Shown: positions 26,835 through 36,158 of the stretch, in pieces
Layout of the letters: every line of letters starts with the position of its first letter
How positions within the stretch are numbered: position 1 is the first letter of the stretch
Source of the DNA: CAZJDM01 sp964544765
GTDB taxonomy: Bacteria; Bdellovibrionota_B; Oligoflexia; CAYFLR01
Assembly: GCA_964544765.1 (NCBI GenBank)
Contig: CAZJDM010000013.1
Location: 1-46,737, forward strand
Length of the DNA: 46,737 bases
Reading direction: 5' to 3'
The notes under the pieces: generated by a model
Told to the model about the DNA's origin: nothing
Seen by the model: only the letters and a program-made list of their open reading frames with translations
Databases searched by the model: none
Translations under genes and position numbers: made by a program

Positions 26835-27138
26835 GATCTCCTTCCTTTTTATACTTTGTTTTTAACCTGGAGGTTTCTGCAATAAGAATCTCAGCGTCAT
26901 CAAAGGGAGAACTAATATCACGGCCAAAAAAGTAATTATCCAAAGCAGCCCTCCTGTAAAGATAATCCATAACCTGCTCACCCAAATAAGTAACTGTTTG
27001 TTTCTGGCTCATGGTTACTTTGGAACAACTTAGTAGATCTGCTAGTGCAAATAGCTTGCGATCAAGGGTATTTGATTCATCTAAAAAGCGAATGCTCATT
27101 TCTTGGTAGTATTCCTGACAACAAGAATTGATCTTCAT
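26800..27138 (-). CDS. unknown helical protein in XRE operon
   Basis: 112 aa, not recognised. Mostly helical (RFLDESNTLDRKLFALADLL, QVMDYLYRRAALDNYFFG) with a highly charged tail (KYKKEGDHERDTDEHDSD). Its ATG overlaps the stop of the upstream gene by 4 nt (ATGA), so translation is coupled. Confidence 0.65.
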   Translation of the reverse strand: MKINSCCQEYYQEMSIRFLDESNTLDRKLFALADLLSCSKVTMSQKQTVTYLGEQVMDYLYRRAALDNYFFGRDISSPFDDAEILIAETSRLKTKYKKEGDHERDTDEHDSD

Positions 27139-27389
27139 ATTGTTTTCTCGATTGAGTATGGCTTATGCTTATCTTCCCAGGTAGGATCGTTCTCGTAAAT
27201 GAGTCCTAATGCAAATCGCAGATTGTTGTCAACTCTCCTATGTACATTGCTAATATTACCCAACATAGCTTGAATTTGAGCAGGCTTGTAGTCACTGTAA
27301 TTGTCCAGGCAATTATCAATAACATCTGCTAAGACTCCAACAAACAGATGAGCTGAATGCACTGACCCAAAAAGATTTTTGTTTATCAT
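27135..27389 (-). CDS. small unknown protein in XRE operon
   Basis: 84 aa, not recognised. Predicted mostly helical (HLFVGVLADVIDNCLDNY; AQIQAMLGNISNVHRRVDNNLRFALGLI). It overlaps the XRE regulator's stop by 4 nt (ATGA) and the next gene by 4 nt, a tight translational chain. Confidence 0.65.
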   Translation of the reverse strand: MINKNLFGSVHSAHLFVGVLADVIDNCLDNYSDYKPAQIQAMLGNISNVHRRVDNNLRFALGLIYENDPTWEDKHKPYSIEKTI

Positions 27390-27730
27390 GATGTCTCTCC
27401 CTTCATTTTAACTTTGGTGTTTACCAGCTTTTCTACTTGAACCCGATAAACCCCCTGATGAATGGTTGTATATTCACTGCCCTGATGATTTAGTAACCCC
27501 TCTATAATAGTTGACTCGGGTGGTTGGCCGCTTATTAGGAACTCTACACTCACATCAAAGAATCGAGCCAGTTTTATAACAGCTTCTCCTAAAACTGGAA
27601 CTCTGCCATTATACCAATCACTCAAGGTGCTATTTGGTATCCCTGTCTTGCGACTAATCTCATTAATACTCGTCTGTTTAGCTTTTACCAACCCCTTCAA
27701 GGTTTGAGAAAATGTACCTGTGCTTTGCAA
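27386..27730 (-). CDS. XRE-family helix-turn-helix regulator
   Basis: The likely start is TTG at 27730, because AAGGAGG lies 7 nt upstream; longer in-frame starts (ATG 27748, 27757) put that ribosome site inside the gene. The HTH covers residues ~17-55: INEISRKTGIPNSTLSDWYNGRVP, then EAVIKLARFFDVSVEFLISG, typical of Cro/C1-type repressors. A short C-terminal domain follows. It heads a run of overlapping genes ending in the unknown at 26090, and TCGGA repeats lie just upstream of its start, suggesting autoregulation. Probably the element's maintenance or lysogeny-type repressor (inference). Confidence 0.88.
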   Translation of the reverse strand: MQSTGTFSQTLKGLVKAKQTSINEISRKTGIPNSTLSDWYNGRVPVLGEAVIKLARFFDVSVEFLISGQPPESTIIEGLLNHQGSEYTTIHQGVYRVQVEKLVNTKVKMKGETS

Positions 27731-27790
27731 AACACACCTCCTTTTCATTATATACATATCTGCTACGGTCAGATAAATAGGAGTTCTGAC

Positions 27791-27842
27791 TGTCGGACAA
27801 CATTTCTGATGTTTCGGATAAAACCATCCGAGGTGTCGGATA
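27791..27842 (-). promoter_or_regulatory. candidate operator array (TCGGAyA repeats)
   Basis: TGTCGGACA (27791), TTTCGGATA (27812) and TGTCGGATA (27834) lie 21 and 22 bp apart, about two helical turns, with an inverted copy CATCCGA at 27825. They fall 60-110 bp upstream of the XRE regulator start, in the stretch where its promoter should be. Binding by that regulator is inferred. Confidence 0.5.
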
Positions 27843-27858
27843 GCGATGAATTTTAATA

Positions 27859-27870
27859 GACTATATCAAA
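27859..27870. repeat. 12-bp direct repeat, left copy
   Basis: GACTATATCAAA, identical to 33015-33026. The two copies lie just outside the 3' end of res and in the gap upstream of mod, so they bracket the Mod-Res cassette. Confidence 0.6.
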
Positions 27871-27905
27871 AGCATTGACAGGAGGCAATAGCGATGTAAT
27901 ATTAC

Positions 27906-30587
27906 CTACTTATACTCTTGAAAGCTTTTAGCAAGGGCGACAAAGCTAGCAGGTTTAAACTTCTCAAAGCCTTTCTGATCTACAAAAACAAAGTCATACT
28001 TGATGTCAGATTGAACTTTGTTTATGTCCTCGCACCATTGTTTAAGCCGTTCCATTTTTAGTGGAACATCAAGGTCTTCTAAACCCTTAGTTTCAATGAT
28101 AAAGACCTCTGTCTCTGATTTCTTAACTATGAAATCGGGATAGTAATTTGAAATATCTCCATCAGCATTTACATAGTCAATCTTGAAGTGAACTGCGAGG
28201 TAATTCTTTGTATATGAAATGATATCCTCACATGACTCAAGGAAGTTGGTAAACTGAAGCTCTAGGTTGCTATCACCAATGACCTTATTGAAAACCGACT
28301 TTTGCGGAACAACGTACCCCTGTTCTTTTACTACAAACGGCCTACACTTACGCAATTTAATATAATCACGAATCTCTGCATCTCCTTTATCCTCAACAGT
28401 GAGGTCATTGATCTTCTTTTTAAAGGTGAGAATGATTGTTTTAGTTGCCTCGATTTCAGATAGGTTCCTCAAGGTGTTTAAGTCATCAAGTTCTACTGAC
28501 TTACCGAATAGATGCTCCCGCACAAAGGTCTTAACATGTTGGTAGAGAATGTCATATCCAGTGACTAAACGCAGCTCCTTCATTATGGTCTGGCTAAAGT
28601 AGCCGATGGCACTTCTAAAATCAGGCACTATAGAACCATCTAATGTTGTAGTGTGGGTAACTTCATTGGTAGTGATGTCTTTAAAAACTATCTCACGCTT
28701 CTCCTCGTCAGTGAACACTTTATATTCCACAGGCTTATGATCAAAGCCTTGCGGGTCAAGCATAGAAAGGTTTTTATACTCCCGATAAATTCTAGGGGTT
28801 AGCACAGGTATCTGGATGTCCAGAGCCTCAATGTCTTTATTTGTGTTCTCACTATCTACTTCGATTACGATTGGAGTTTTTGGTTTGGTACCTTCTCCCA
28901 TTGCTTTTCTTTCAAGTTCGACTCCTTCGCTTTGTATTGATTCTACAAAATCCATAAAGGCATCTGTACCAACGACACTGACATATTCTTCAATGTCTTG
29001 ACCGGGAAATATTCGCCTAAGGCCACGTCCTAAAGTCTGTTCTGGTAAAATATTGCTCTTCGCAGAATATGCTCTTAATCCCACGATGGTTGTGACATTG
29101 CGAACATCCCATCCTTCTTTTAGCATCAAAACAGACACAATGACCTTGTAGGGACTGCTCCAACCATCAATATCGTTTGCCTGCTTTCTCAAGAACTCTA
29201 ACTCTTCTTTTTTCTTTCCTGTGGCAGCCTCTGCGATTTCACCGTTGCTCTTAGTATGAATAGTCAAAACTGCATTCTTAAACTCAGGCCAATTGCCCTC
29301 TAAATACTCAGCCACATCATCACAGTTTTTAGTGTCATCTGTCATGATAAAAAGAATGGCCTTCTTCTCTAGTTTGCTATATTCAGCATAAGTCTTCTTC
29401 CACTCCTCAATACCCAGGTGGATATAGTCTGTATACTTTTCTACGTATTTAGAACTTTGACGTTCTGATAGTTTGGCACGACTGGCAGAATCAGGCAACA
29501 CCGGATGTTTAACTACGTTTTGAGATATGGCTTCTACCAATGGGTAATCAGAAATGGTTTGAACAAAGATAGCACCATTATTGTGCTTTGGGGTTGCAGT
29601 AACATCGACTTGCAGGGCTAAAAAACTATCCTTGTGCTTGAGCCTATTATGAATATCTTCAATCGACTTGAACCAAGCTAGTTTTTTATCATGGATATGA
29701 TGCGCCTCATCATTGATTACAACGATCTCATCAATGTTGCGAACGATATCTCCAAGATCTACTTTTGAATCAGTGGTAGCTCCTGTGGGTCTGGCTCCTA
29801 GGAAATAGTTCATTGTATCATCGTCACTAGCAGAAGGTGACGAATCGTTGCTTTCATATACTCTATGTATATTGGTTAGGAATATGTTTCCAGTTTTCCT
29901 TACGATGTTTACGTTGTCCTGTATATGTAGGGTAAGCTGGAAATCGTCTTGCCAGTTTTGACCTTCATATCCATTATTAGGCAGAACAGGGTCTTCAAAG
30001 AAAATCTTTAAGCCATCAAAGTCGTTCCTTAATCGGTCTAAAACTATGATGTTTGGGGCTATAACAAGGAAGTTTCTTGCTAGCTGTGAATCTGCTTCAT
30101 ATAGTTTATGGAAGTATGACCAAGCTAACAAGAGGCTCATTACTTTCGTTTTTCCGCTACCAGTAGCCATCTTGATAACAAGTCTTAGCCAAGTTTCATC
30201 AAACATTCCTGGCGATACAGCTTCTGAGCTATCAAAGCGAAGAAGGTCATACTTATCCTTCACCTTGACCACTTCGTATAGATAAACTATGCTCTCTATA
30301 GCTTCTCGTTGTGCGAAGTAATACTGGAAAGGATGGATAGTGCCATCTTGTTGCGGTAACAGATGCTCTTTTAAAAACCACCAATTTAACAAAGCAATAC
30401 TTGTGTTAGAAGCTCCTTCATATTTTTTCTCTCGCCATGTTTTAACATCTCTTCTTAGCTTATGTACCAATGGTGGAAGGAGTTTTTCATAGCTTGATTC
30501 TCTGAGGGTTTCATCTGCTGGAAACCACCTAATATCAGGGTCTAATATTTCATGAGGGGTCTTTGGAAAGTCCTTGTGCAATGCCAT
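27906..30587 (-). CDS. type III restriction enzyme, Res subunit
   Basis: 893 aa. The N-terminal SF2 helicase/ATPase has motif I MATGSGKT (140-147), motif II DEAH (INDEAHHIHD) and the C-terminal helicase motif QTLGRGLRRIFPG. The C-terminal endonuclease domain has the PD-(D/E)xK pattern NYYPDFIVKKSETEVFIIETKG. In type III systems Res with Mod cuts DNA about 25 bp from paired unmethylated sites after ATP-driven communication. Its ATG overlaps the mod stop by one base (TGATG), so expression is coupled and ordered mod then res. Confidence 0.95.
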   Translation of the reverse strand: MALHKDFPKTPHEILDPDIRWFPADETLRESSYEKLLPPLVHKLRRDVKTWREKKYEGASNTSIALLNWWFLKEHLLPQQDGTIHPFQYYFAQREAIESIVYLYEVVKVKDKYDLLRFDSSEAVSPGMFDETWLRLVIKMATGSGKTKVMSLLLAWSYFHKLYEADSQLARNFLVIAPNIIVLDRLRNDFDGLKIFFEDPVLPNNGYEGQNWQDDFQLTLHIQDNVNIVRKTGNIFLTNIHRVYESNDSSPSASDDDTMNYFLGARPTGATTDSKVDLGDIVRNIDEIVVINDEAHHIHDKKLAWFKSIEDIHNRLKHKDSFLALQVDVTATPKHNNGAIFVQTISDYPLVEAISQNVVKHPVLPDSASRAKLSERQSSKYVEKYTDYIHLGIEEWKKTYAEYSKLEKKAILFIMTDDTKNCDDVAEYLEGNWPEFKNAVLTIHTKSNGEIAEAATGKKKEELEFLRKQANDIDGWSSPYKVIVSVLMLKEGWDVRNVTTIVGLRAYSAKSNILPEQTLGRGLRRIFPGQDIEEYVSVVGTDAFMDFVESIQSEGVELERKAMGEGTKPKTPIVIEVDSENTNKDIEALDIQIPVLTPRIYREYKNLSMLDPQGFDHKPVEYKVFTDEEKREIVFKDITTNEVTHTTTLDGSIVPDFRSAIGYFSQTIMKELRLVTGYDILYQHVKTFVREHLFGKSVELDDLNTLRNLSEIEATKTIILTFKKKINDLTVEDKGDAEIRDYIKLRKCRPFVVKEQGYVVPQKSVFNKVIGDSNLELQFTNFLESCEDIISYTKNYLAVHFKIDYVNADGDISNYYPDFIVKKSETEVFIIETKGLEDLDVPLKMERLKQWCEDINKVQSDIKYDFVFVDQKGFEKFKPASFVALAKSFQEYK

Positions 30588-32875
30588 CAGTGTTGCCCCC
30601 CTATAGTAACTTCAATTGTTTTCATTGTATCGTTACCGAATATATCTACCACCTTGATGGCAATCTTTTTCCTGCCAGGGGGGCACTCATAAAAAGCTGT
30701 CTTCAATTCTAGGTTTCGATCTTTCTTGGTTCTGAATGACTGCCATTCATTTTCAAAAATGTAATCTCCAGTCCAAACTTCTTCAAATTCTTCAGTGTCA
30801 GGTGTCTTTACTGTAATGATTTCCTTCTTGCTCTCAAAGTCAAAATCTACAGCCCAATAGTCAATCCAATCAGTCCAGGATTTGGTCAATACTTCTCTAC
30901 TAACAATTCCATCCTTATCTTTATTGACCTTGATGATCTGCCCCATCTCTACAATAATTTTACTTTTTTTGTTCTTCAGGCTAGCTTCCACATTTGAAAT
31001 AGAGTCTTGTGAGTAGGAAACTGAAAAATCAGTCAGTTCTATCGCTAACTTGTTGCCCTCAAAGTAAGGTTTCACTTCTATGTAGGCCACATCGTGAAAT
31101 ACGACTTGTTTATTTTCAACCGCTCGTTTATCAAACACATCACGAGGTATATACTTTACCGCAAGATCTATACCCTTAGATTTGGCTTCCTCTAGTAGAT
31201 TAGGGAACAGTCCCATTTCATATTCAAAAGCCAATATATCTGCTTTGGTAATATGCTTCTGACGACACTCATTGATGACTTCCTCAACAAATAAGCGGCT
31301 GACAGGTAAGTTAACCGCACCTACTGCAACCATACGGTTGTTTTTCTTGGCTTGAAATGTTCTAAATCCAATCAACACTTCTGCATTATAGGCGTTGAGT
31401 ATAAGCTCCAAAAAGGCATTCTCACGCTCCTCAAGCTGTTTCTTCTTTTCAACTTCACGTAGATTAGGGTTAACGCCAATGTAATGCTGCCGTTCATATT
31501 TGCCGAGGTTGAGGATACTAAATGCACGATAATCTTTACCTGTCTGTTTGAGATCTCGTTGAACACCTATCATTCGTTTTCTGGTTGTATGTACCGCAAA
31601 CTTTCCTAGGTCTGCCGTGATCCATTTGCGACCTAACTTTTCGGCTGCGGCTGAAGTTGTTCCAGAGCCACAGAAAAAGTCTGCGACAATATCGTTAGGG
31701 TTGGATGCCAAGTTAATAATTCTTTCTAGTAACCCTTCAGGTTTCTGAGTTGGGTAGTTGACTCTCTCCGCAGCAACAGGGTTTACCGCTGGTATATCAA
31801 CCCATAAATCTTGAAGCTTTACACCTTCCATTTCATCAAGGTATTGCTTGTATTGAATTCTCCCATCCTTATTAACCGGAAATATCAAGCGACCCTGTCT
31901 GTCTAATTCTTCCATTTTTTTACGAGTCCACTTGTAACCATTCTTATGTGGTAGATATCCTTTGTAATCATAGTATAAGTTAGGTCTCATACCTGGATTC
32001 CCAGTAGGTATAGGTATATACATACGACCATTTTCATCTTTCCTAGCTCTTTTCAAATATTTCTCTTCATAGGCATGATATTGCATATTAAAGGTATACC
32101 TTGAGTCTTTGGCATAGTAGTAAATGGAATCATGGAGGACTCCACAGCGTTTGTATGCTAGTCCAGTTGAGGTACTCCTTTTCCATATGATCTCATTGAT
32201 AAAATTATTTCTTCCAAAAACCTCATCAAGTACTTGTCTCACGAAACTGTTAACACGCCAATCACAGTGTACAAAAATGCTACCATTGTCAGCTAGCAGA
32301 TCTTTCATCAAAACCAGTCTCTCATATAACATGGCAATAAAACTGTCAGTACCAAGCCCCCAAGTATCTCTGTATGCTAGTTCTTCTAAGACATTTGCTT
32401 TTTTTGTAAATGCTTCATCTCCTACCTCAACATCCATGGAAAAATCTGCACCCACATCAAAAGGAGGGTCAATATAAATGAGTTTTATACCTCCTTGCTC
32501 CTCAATAGTCTTTCTCATAGGTCCATTTTTCAAGGATGACAGGATGAGTCGATTGTCACCCCAAATAAGTTTGTTAGTCCACCCCTGAAGTTGTCTACCT
32601 CTTTCATCAAAGCCAAACAAGGCTTGCTGTTCTTCTTTTGGGACTTCTTGTCTAGGCTCATCAACATGTTCTATCACTTGAAATGGTAAAACAAAATTTG
32701 TAACATCACCCGTCTTACCATTCCATACAAGCTCTACTTGGCTTTTATCACCAAACAAAATAAACCTATATTTATCAGGTAGTGGGATACCTTTTTCAAG
32801 GTGCCGAGTAATATCTCTAATCTCATTGTCAGATAAGTTTAAAGCCGGTTTTTTCGGCTGGCTTTTCTGTAGCAT
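30587..32875 (-). CDS. type III-like N6-adenine DNA methyltransferase, Mod subunit
   Basis: 762 aa from ATG 32875; a GTG at 32884 sits 2 nt after AGGAG and is the alternative. Catalytic motif IV is IDPPFD (about residues 135-140) and comes before the AdoMet motif FFCGSGTT (near 395), the beta-class order of Mod proteins. Between them lies a variable region (about 220-340) that would set the recognition site; it contains no obvious repeat tract for phase variation. The C-terminal ~300 residues are unusually long and probably interact with Res. It modifies host DNA and supplies sequence specificity to the complex. Confidence 0.94.
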   Translation of the reverse strand: MLQKSQPKKPALNLSDNEIRDITRHLEKGIPLPDKYRFILFGDKSQVELVWNGKTGDVTNFVLPFQVIEHVDEPRQEVPKEEQQALFGFDERGRQLQGWTNKLIWGDNRLILSSLKNGPMRKTIEEQGGIKLIYIDPPFDVGADFSMDVEVGDEAFTKKANVLEELAYRDTWGLGTDSFIAMLYERLVLMKDLLADNGSIFVHCDWRVNSFVRQVLDEVFGRNNFINEIIWKRSTSTGLAYKRCGVLHDSIYYYAKDSRYTFNMQYHAYEEKYLKRARKDENGRMYIPIPTGNPGMRPNLYYDYKGYLPHKNGYKWTRKKMEELDRQGRLIFPVNKDGRIQYKQYLDEMEGVKLQDLWVDIPAVNPVAAERVNYPTQKPEGLLERIINLASNPNDIVADFFCGSGTTSAAAEKLGRKWITADLGKFAVHTTRKRMIGVQRDLKQTGKDYRAFSILNLGKYERQHYIGVNPNLREVEKKKQLEERENAFLELILNAYNAEVLIGFRTFQAKKNNRMVAVGAVNLPVSRLFVEEVINECRQKHITKADILAFEYEMGLFPNLLEEAKSKGIDLAVKYIPRDVFDKRAVENKQVVFHDVAYIEVKPYFEGNKLAIELTDFSVSYSQDSISNVEASLKNKKSKIIVEMGQIIKVNKDKDGIVSREVLTKSWTDWIDYWAVDFDFESKKEIITVKTPDTEEFEEVWTGDYIFENEWQSFRTKKDRNLELKTAFYECPPGRKKIAIKVVDIFGNDTMKTIEVTIGGQH

Positions 32876-32984
32876 AAGGTACACTTCTCCTTTATAGGCC
32901 TGCTATTATCGCCTTTAGAAGAATTACAAAACACCGCCTAAAACGATATAACTGCCTGTATATACACATAAATATAACGTCTGT

Positions 32985-32993
32985 ATTATATCA
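32985..32993 (-). promoter_or_regulatory. candidate extended -10 promoter of mod-res
   Basis: On the minus strand the sequence reads TGATATAAT, an extended -10 (TGn-TATAAT), about 110 bp before the mod start in the gap after the RloC-like gene. The -35 region is weak. It would let mod-res be transcribed independently of the upstream ATPase gene. Confidence 0.45.
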
Positions 32994-33014
32994 CATTAGG
33001 AGACAACAATAAAC

Positions 33015-33026
33015 GACTATATCAAA
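33015..33026. repeat. 12-bp direct repeat, right copy
   Basis: GACTATATCAAA, identical to 27859-27870 and in the same orientation; see that entry. Confidence 0.6.
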
Positions 33027-33056
33027 CCGGATTTTCCAACTCGAGGTAACGGTGGG

Positions 33057-35669
33057 CTATTTTGATTTCTGTATACGTTTAGAAATTTCCTTCTGCCAAT
33101 TTTCAAGAAAGTTGATATCTTCCAGTATCTCATCAGGCTCTGGCATATATTGGTTAAGCTCATGTGAACCATCATGCCCTATCATATGTTGAGAACACTT
33201 GCTCATACCCTTATCTATAGCGGTGTAGTCATCCTTCAGGACTGTCACTTTCTTCAATCTCTGTGTTTGTATTGCCCTCCCAAAGCGCACAATTGCCCCA
33301 TTAAACAGCACCTCTTCAATAGCTCTTTCCCAAGTTTCTCTAAGCTGACCGTATATTATACCTGCGGCATGATTATACTCTGTCTCTAACTGTTTATTAA
33401 AATGGGCCCTAGCTGCTTGTAAACTTACTTTGAGCTGTCCAATCCTCTTTTTGGTTGAGAGTGCGATCCAAGGTAAATCATCATTCACTTTGCCGGGACT
33501 CCCAAAGCGTGTAATGTGGCAACAATAAAAAGGTGTTTGAATTTGACCTGCATATTCCTGTAGCATTAAGAGAAAACCTATGTCATGAGTGAAGACTACA
33601 ACCTGTCTTTTAAGACTTTCCTCAGCTAACCTTTTAGCAACAGATTCTCTGTATCTATGATCTAAGGAACTAACGGGATCATCAAGCACAATACCAGATC
33701 TGTGTTCTGAGGTAGCCAAATCAGCTAAAAATCCTGCAATAGAGAGGCATCGAAACTCTCCCTCTGACAATATTTCACTGAGATTTGCATCAGGTGCTGC
33801 AACGAGCTTAATCTTAAATGTTTGACGGCCATAAGAAGAAGTTGATTTGACCAATTCAGTCCTGACACTCTGCACATTTAATTGGTTTACCTCATCCATA
33901 AACCGATCACGAAGGGTATTGGTAATATACTTATCTGTTATAGCACCTATAAAACGAGTGATGTTAGCGGTATTAACCTCTTTTAAAGCATTATCTAGCT
34001 TACCCACTAATACTAAATCGTCTATTTGTGATAAGACATCTTCTTTGATTTCATTTAGTTCCTTTCTTGCTTCTATCTCCATTAGTTCTTTAACATAACT
34101 AGCCCTTTGCTTGGGATCAGATACAGCTTTCAACTCTTTAACCTTATCCTCTAGTGTCGTTATCAAGATCTCAAGCTGTTTTAATGATTGATTGTCAGGT
34201 GGTTTTGGATTATCTCCCTTAACAGTGATCACCCCATCACTTACACTTTGTTTCCTCGCATTCAAGCTGTCTATAAAGGAATTTAGTCGAGATAAAAGAG
34301 TAGTATCTAGCTCTGATATTAGTTGTGATTCAGCCTCAGTAAGAAGCAGGGTTTGTACCCTACCGATTTCCTCATACTTACCATCTCGTTGTCTTTCGGC
34401 AACCTTTGCTTTTTGCTCAGAGTCATCTTTTACAAAGGATTCAAAACTGGTCAATCGTCTTTTCGCTTCGTCACTCAATGGCTGTTGACAAAAAACACAT
34501 AAAGAGCCTTCACTTATATTTGGAAATTCATTATCCGTGTATACGGTTTTTGAGTATGATCTAGCACTTTCCCACAATTGCTTCCAGACAGCCTCACCTA
34601 TATTTGGTAATGGTTCGTTTTTGAAAAGACCTTTAGCGGCTTGATTGGCAGCTTTTCTTGCGTCATCTGCACTTTTAGATGATTGTATTAAAGACTGAAA
34701 TACTTCATCACTGAGTTCTACCGCCATACTACCAACCCTGGTGGAAAGCCCTTTCAAAGTGAGGATTTCTGAAGCAATCCTCTTTCCTTCCGCAATGGAA
34801 TCTTTTGAAAGAAGACCTGCCAATTCTTCTTGGCGATTGGTGTCTTTCTCGTCTATTGTGCATAGACGGTCTAGTAACAGCTTATCGGACTTAGATTTTA
34901 TGGTTCTGATGTAATCGTAAGCAACAGTACCCTTGTATTTTTCATTTATGTTTAGCTTCCGAATACGTGCCTTTACCTGGGATTTTTCAGTTTGGATTTT
35001 CTCCTTTAGGGTTTGAGAGGCATCTGCTAGCTCTGTTATCATTTTTATATTGTATGGTGTGAAAGCTACATCATTTTCCTTGTCTACATGTACCTCAGCA
35101 CAATCGGAGTCAAAAAATGTTATATTTGAAAGCACCTCATCAACTTCTTGTCCCTCAACCCAATTAGCTGTGTAATCATTACCCTCAATTTCATATTCAA
35201 TACAGGCTTTGGTTGTAACTTCGTTTTGATTCTTGTACAGGTTAGGTTTAATGGTATTCCCAGGCATCCTAGCCCTACAAACTCTTTTTAATACCCTTCC
35301 ATATCCTGATTTACCAGAGCCGTTATCACCATAGATGGCACTTAACCCAGAAGCAGAGAATCTTAACTCTTGATTATTTGGTATAGCGTTAACATTCTCG
35401 TTATCGAAGATTCTCTTAACAGTTAGAGAGTTGTTCTTGGTTAAACCCCTTTTTGGTATATGTGGCAGTGCCAATGGAATTGCTGTTGATTTAGTAGAAA
35501 GAAGATCATTCGATTGGCGAAGGACTACCTCTAATTCATTAATATCTTTCGTTGACAGTTCTCCGGTTACTAAAAGTCTACGTAAAGCATCTCTTTGCCA
35601 TGTTGGTTTATCTTGACTCCATTCAAGTATCTCTTCAAATGGAGAAGTGTTATCTTTGGCTTCACTCAT
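33057..35669 (-). CDS. RloC-like SMC/ABC-type ATPase, possible anticodon nuclease
   Basis: 870 aa from ATG 35669 (AAGGA 8 nt upstream); a TTG at 35702 is in frame but unsupported. It has a split ABC/SMC ATPase head: Walker A GDNGSGKS (114-121), signature LSEGEFRCLSIAGFLA, Walker B GIVLDDPVSSLD and H-loop VVVFTHD. Coiled coils flank a CVFC zinc-hook CxxC. The C-terminal ~150 residues contain LRETWERAIEEVL and, ~50 residues on, CSQHMIGHDGSHE, compatible with the R-x3-E...H anticodon-nuclease triad of PrrC/RloC. RloC proteins cut tRNA anticodons in response to phage or DNA damage and often accompany restriction systems, as here (mod-res follows on the same strand). The ATPase class is secure; the nuclease assignment is tentative. 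Confidence 0.8.
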   Translation of the reverse strand: MSEAKDNTSPFEEILEWSQDKPTWQRDALRRLLVTGELSTKDINELEVVLRQSNDLLSTKSTAIPLALPHIPKRGLTKNNSLTVKRIFDNENVNAIPNNQELRFSASGLSAIYGDNGSGKSGYGRVLKRVCRARMPGNTIKPNLYKNQNEVTTKACIEYEIEGNDYTANWVEGQEVDEVLSNITFFDSDCAEVHVDKENDVAFTPYNIKMITELADASQTLKEKIQTEKSQVKARIRKLNINEKYKGTVAYDYIRTIKSKSDKLLLDRLCTIDEKDTNRQEELAGLLSKDSIAEGKRIASEILTLKGLSTRVGSMAVELSDEVFQSLIQSSKSADDARKAANQAAKGLFKNEPLPNIGEAVWKQLWESARSYSKTVYTDNEFPNISEGSLCVFCQQPLSDEAKRRLTSFESFVKDDSEQKAKVAERQRDGKYEEIGRVQTLLLTEAESQLISELDTTLLSRLNSFIDSLNARKQSVSDGVITVKGDNPKPPDNQSLKQLEILITTLEDKVKELKAVSDPKQRASYVKELMEIEARKELNEIKEDVLSQIDDLVLVGKLDNALKEVNTANITRFIGAITDKYITNTLRDRFMDEVNQLNVQSVRTELVKSTSSYGRQTFKIKLVAAPDANLSEILSEGEFRCLSIAGFLADLATSEHRSGIVLDDPVSSLDHRYRESVAKRLAEESLKRQVVVFTHDIGFLLMLQEYAGQIQTPFYCCHITRFGSPGKVNDDLPWIALSTKKRIGQLKVSLQAARAHFNKQLETEYNHAAGIIYGQLRETWERAIEEVLFNGAIVRFGRAIQTQRLKKVTVLKDDYTAIDKGMSKCSQHMIGHDGSHELNQYMPEPDEILEDINFLENWQKEISKRIQKSK

Positions 35670-35702
35670 AAATTTTTTCCTTGCTGTTTGCTCCTCAAAC
35701 AA

Positions 35703-36158
35703 AGGTTCAATAATTGCTTTCTCGAATCATCAAGTTGACATCAATTTGTCGAGAGTATAATCCTTAACTTATATCCTTAGTTGGAAATGTCAAGATAGGT
35801 TGGGGGTTACATCAATTTTTACTTTAGATAATAGACTGTTGGATGTGATGATGGATCAATCCTCCACAACTAATTACCCACCGTACCATTGCTAGCAGCA
35901 AAACAGCATCAAAACTGTCAGAAGACTGTTTGACGTACCTCACACACTTTTGCTCAGTCAACATATCTGTTGTATTGATATGCGAGGACGTGTATAGTAC
36001 CAACATCCAAATATCAAACTAAGCCTTGTAGCAGAAGGCTTTAGCCCCGTCTTAGTGGCAAATCATCTCAATTATTTACCTACAACATAGGATAAATCCC
36101 ATAGCCAGGGTTGATAATGCCATTATAACTTTTTCAACTTTAACGATAAGGAGGTGCT
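35703..36158. other. intergenic region between divergent defence and replication genes
   Basis: About 450 bp between the RloC-like gene (minus) and the primase-helicase (plus). It holds a candidate promoter near 35735, a hairpin with AAGCCTT/AAGGCTT stems at 36021-36041, and a 10-bp repeat ACATCAATTT at 35739 and 35809. A 60-codon frame on the minus strand (35824-36006) has no ribosome site or protein-like character and is not called. Confidence 0.5.
35735..35761 (+). promoter_or_regulatory. candidate promoter/operator
   Basis: TTGACA and TATAAT separated by 15 bp, shorter than optimal. TTGACA-N6-TGTCGA is also a near-perfect inverted repeat, so this may be an operator over a promoter reading toward the primase-helicase. 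Confidence 0.35.

Noticed and set aside
27886..27901. AGGAGG followed 8 nt later by ATG-TAA, a start-stop element
   Set aside because: No plus-strand gene follows, so there is nothing for a minimal ORF to regulate; probably chance.
35824..36006. 60-codon minus-strand frame in the gap upstream of the primase-helicase
   Set aside because: No ribosome site, no protein-like features, and it lies in a region with promoter and hairpin signals.
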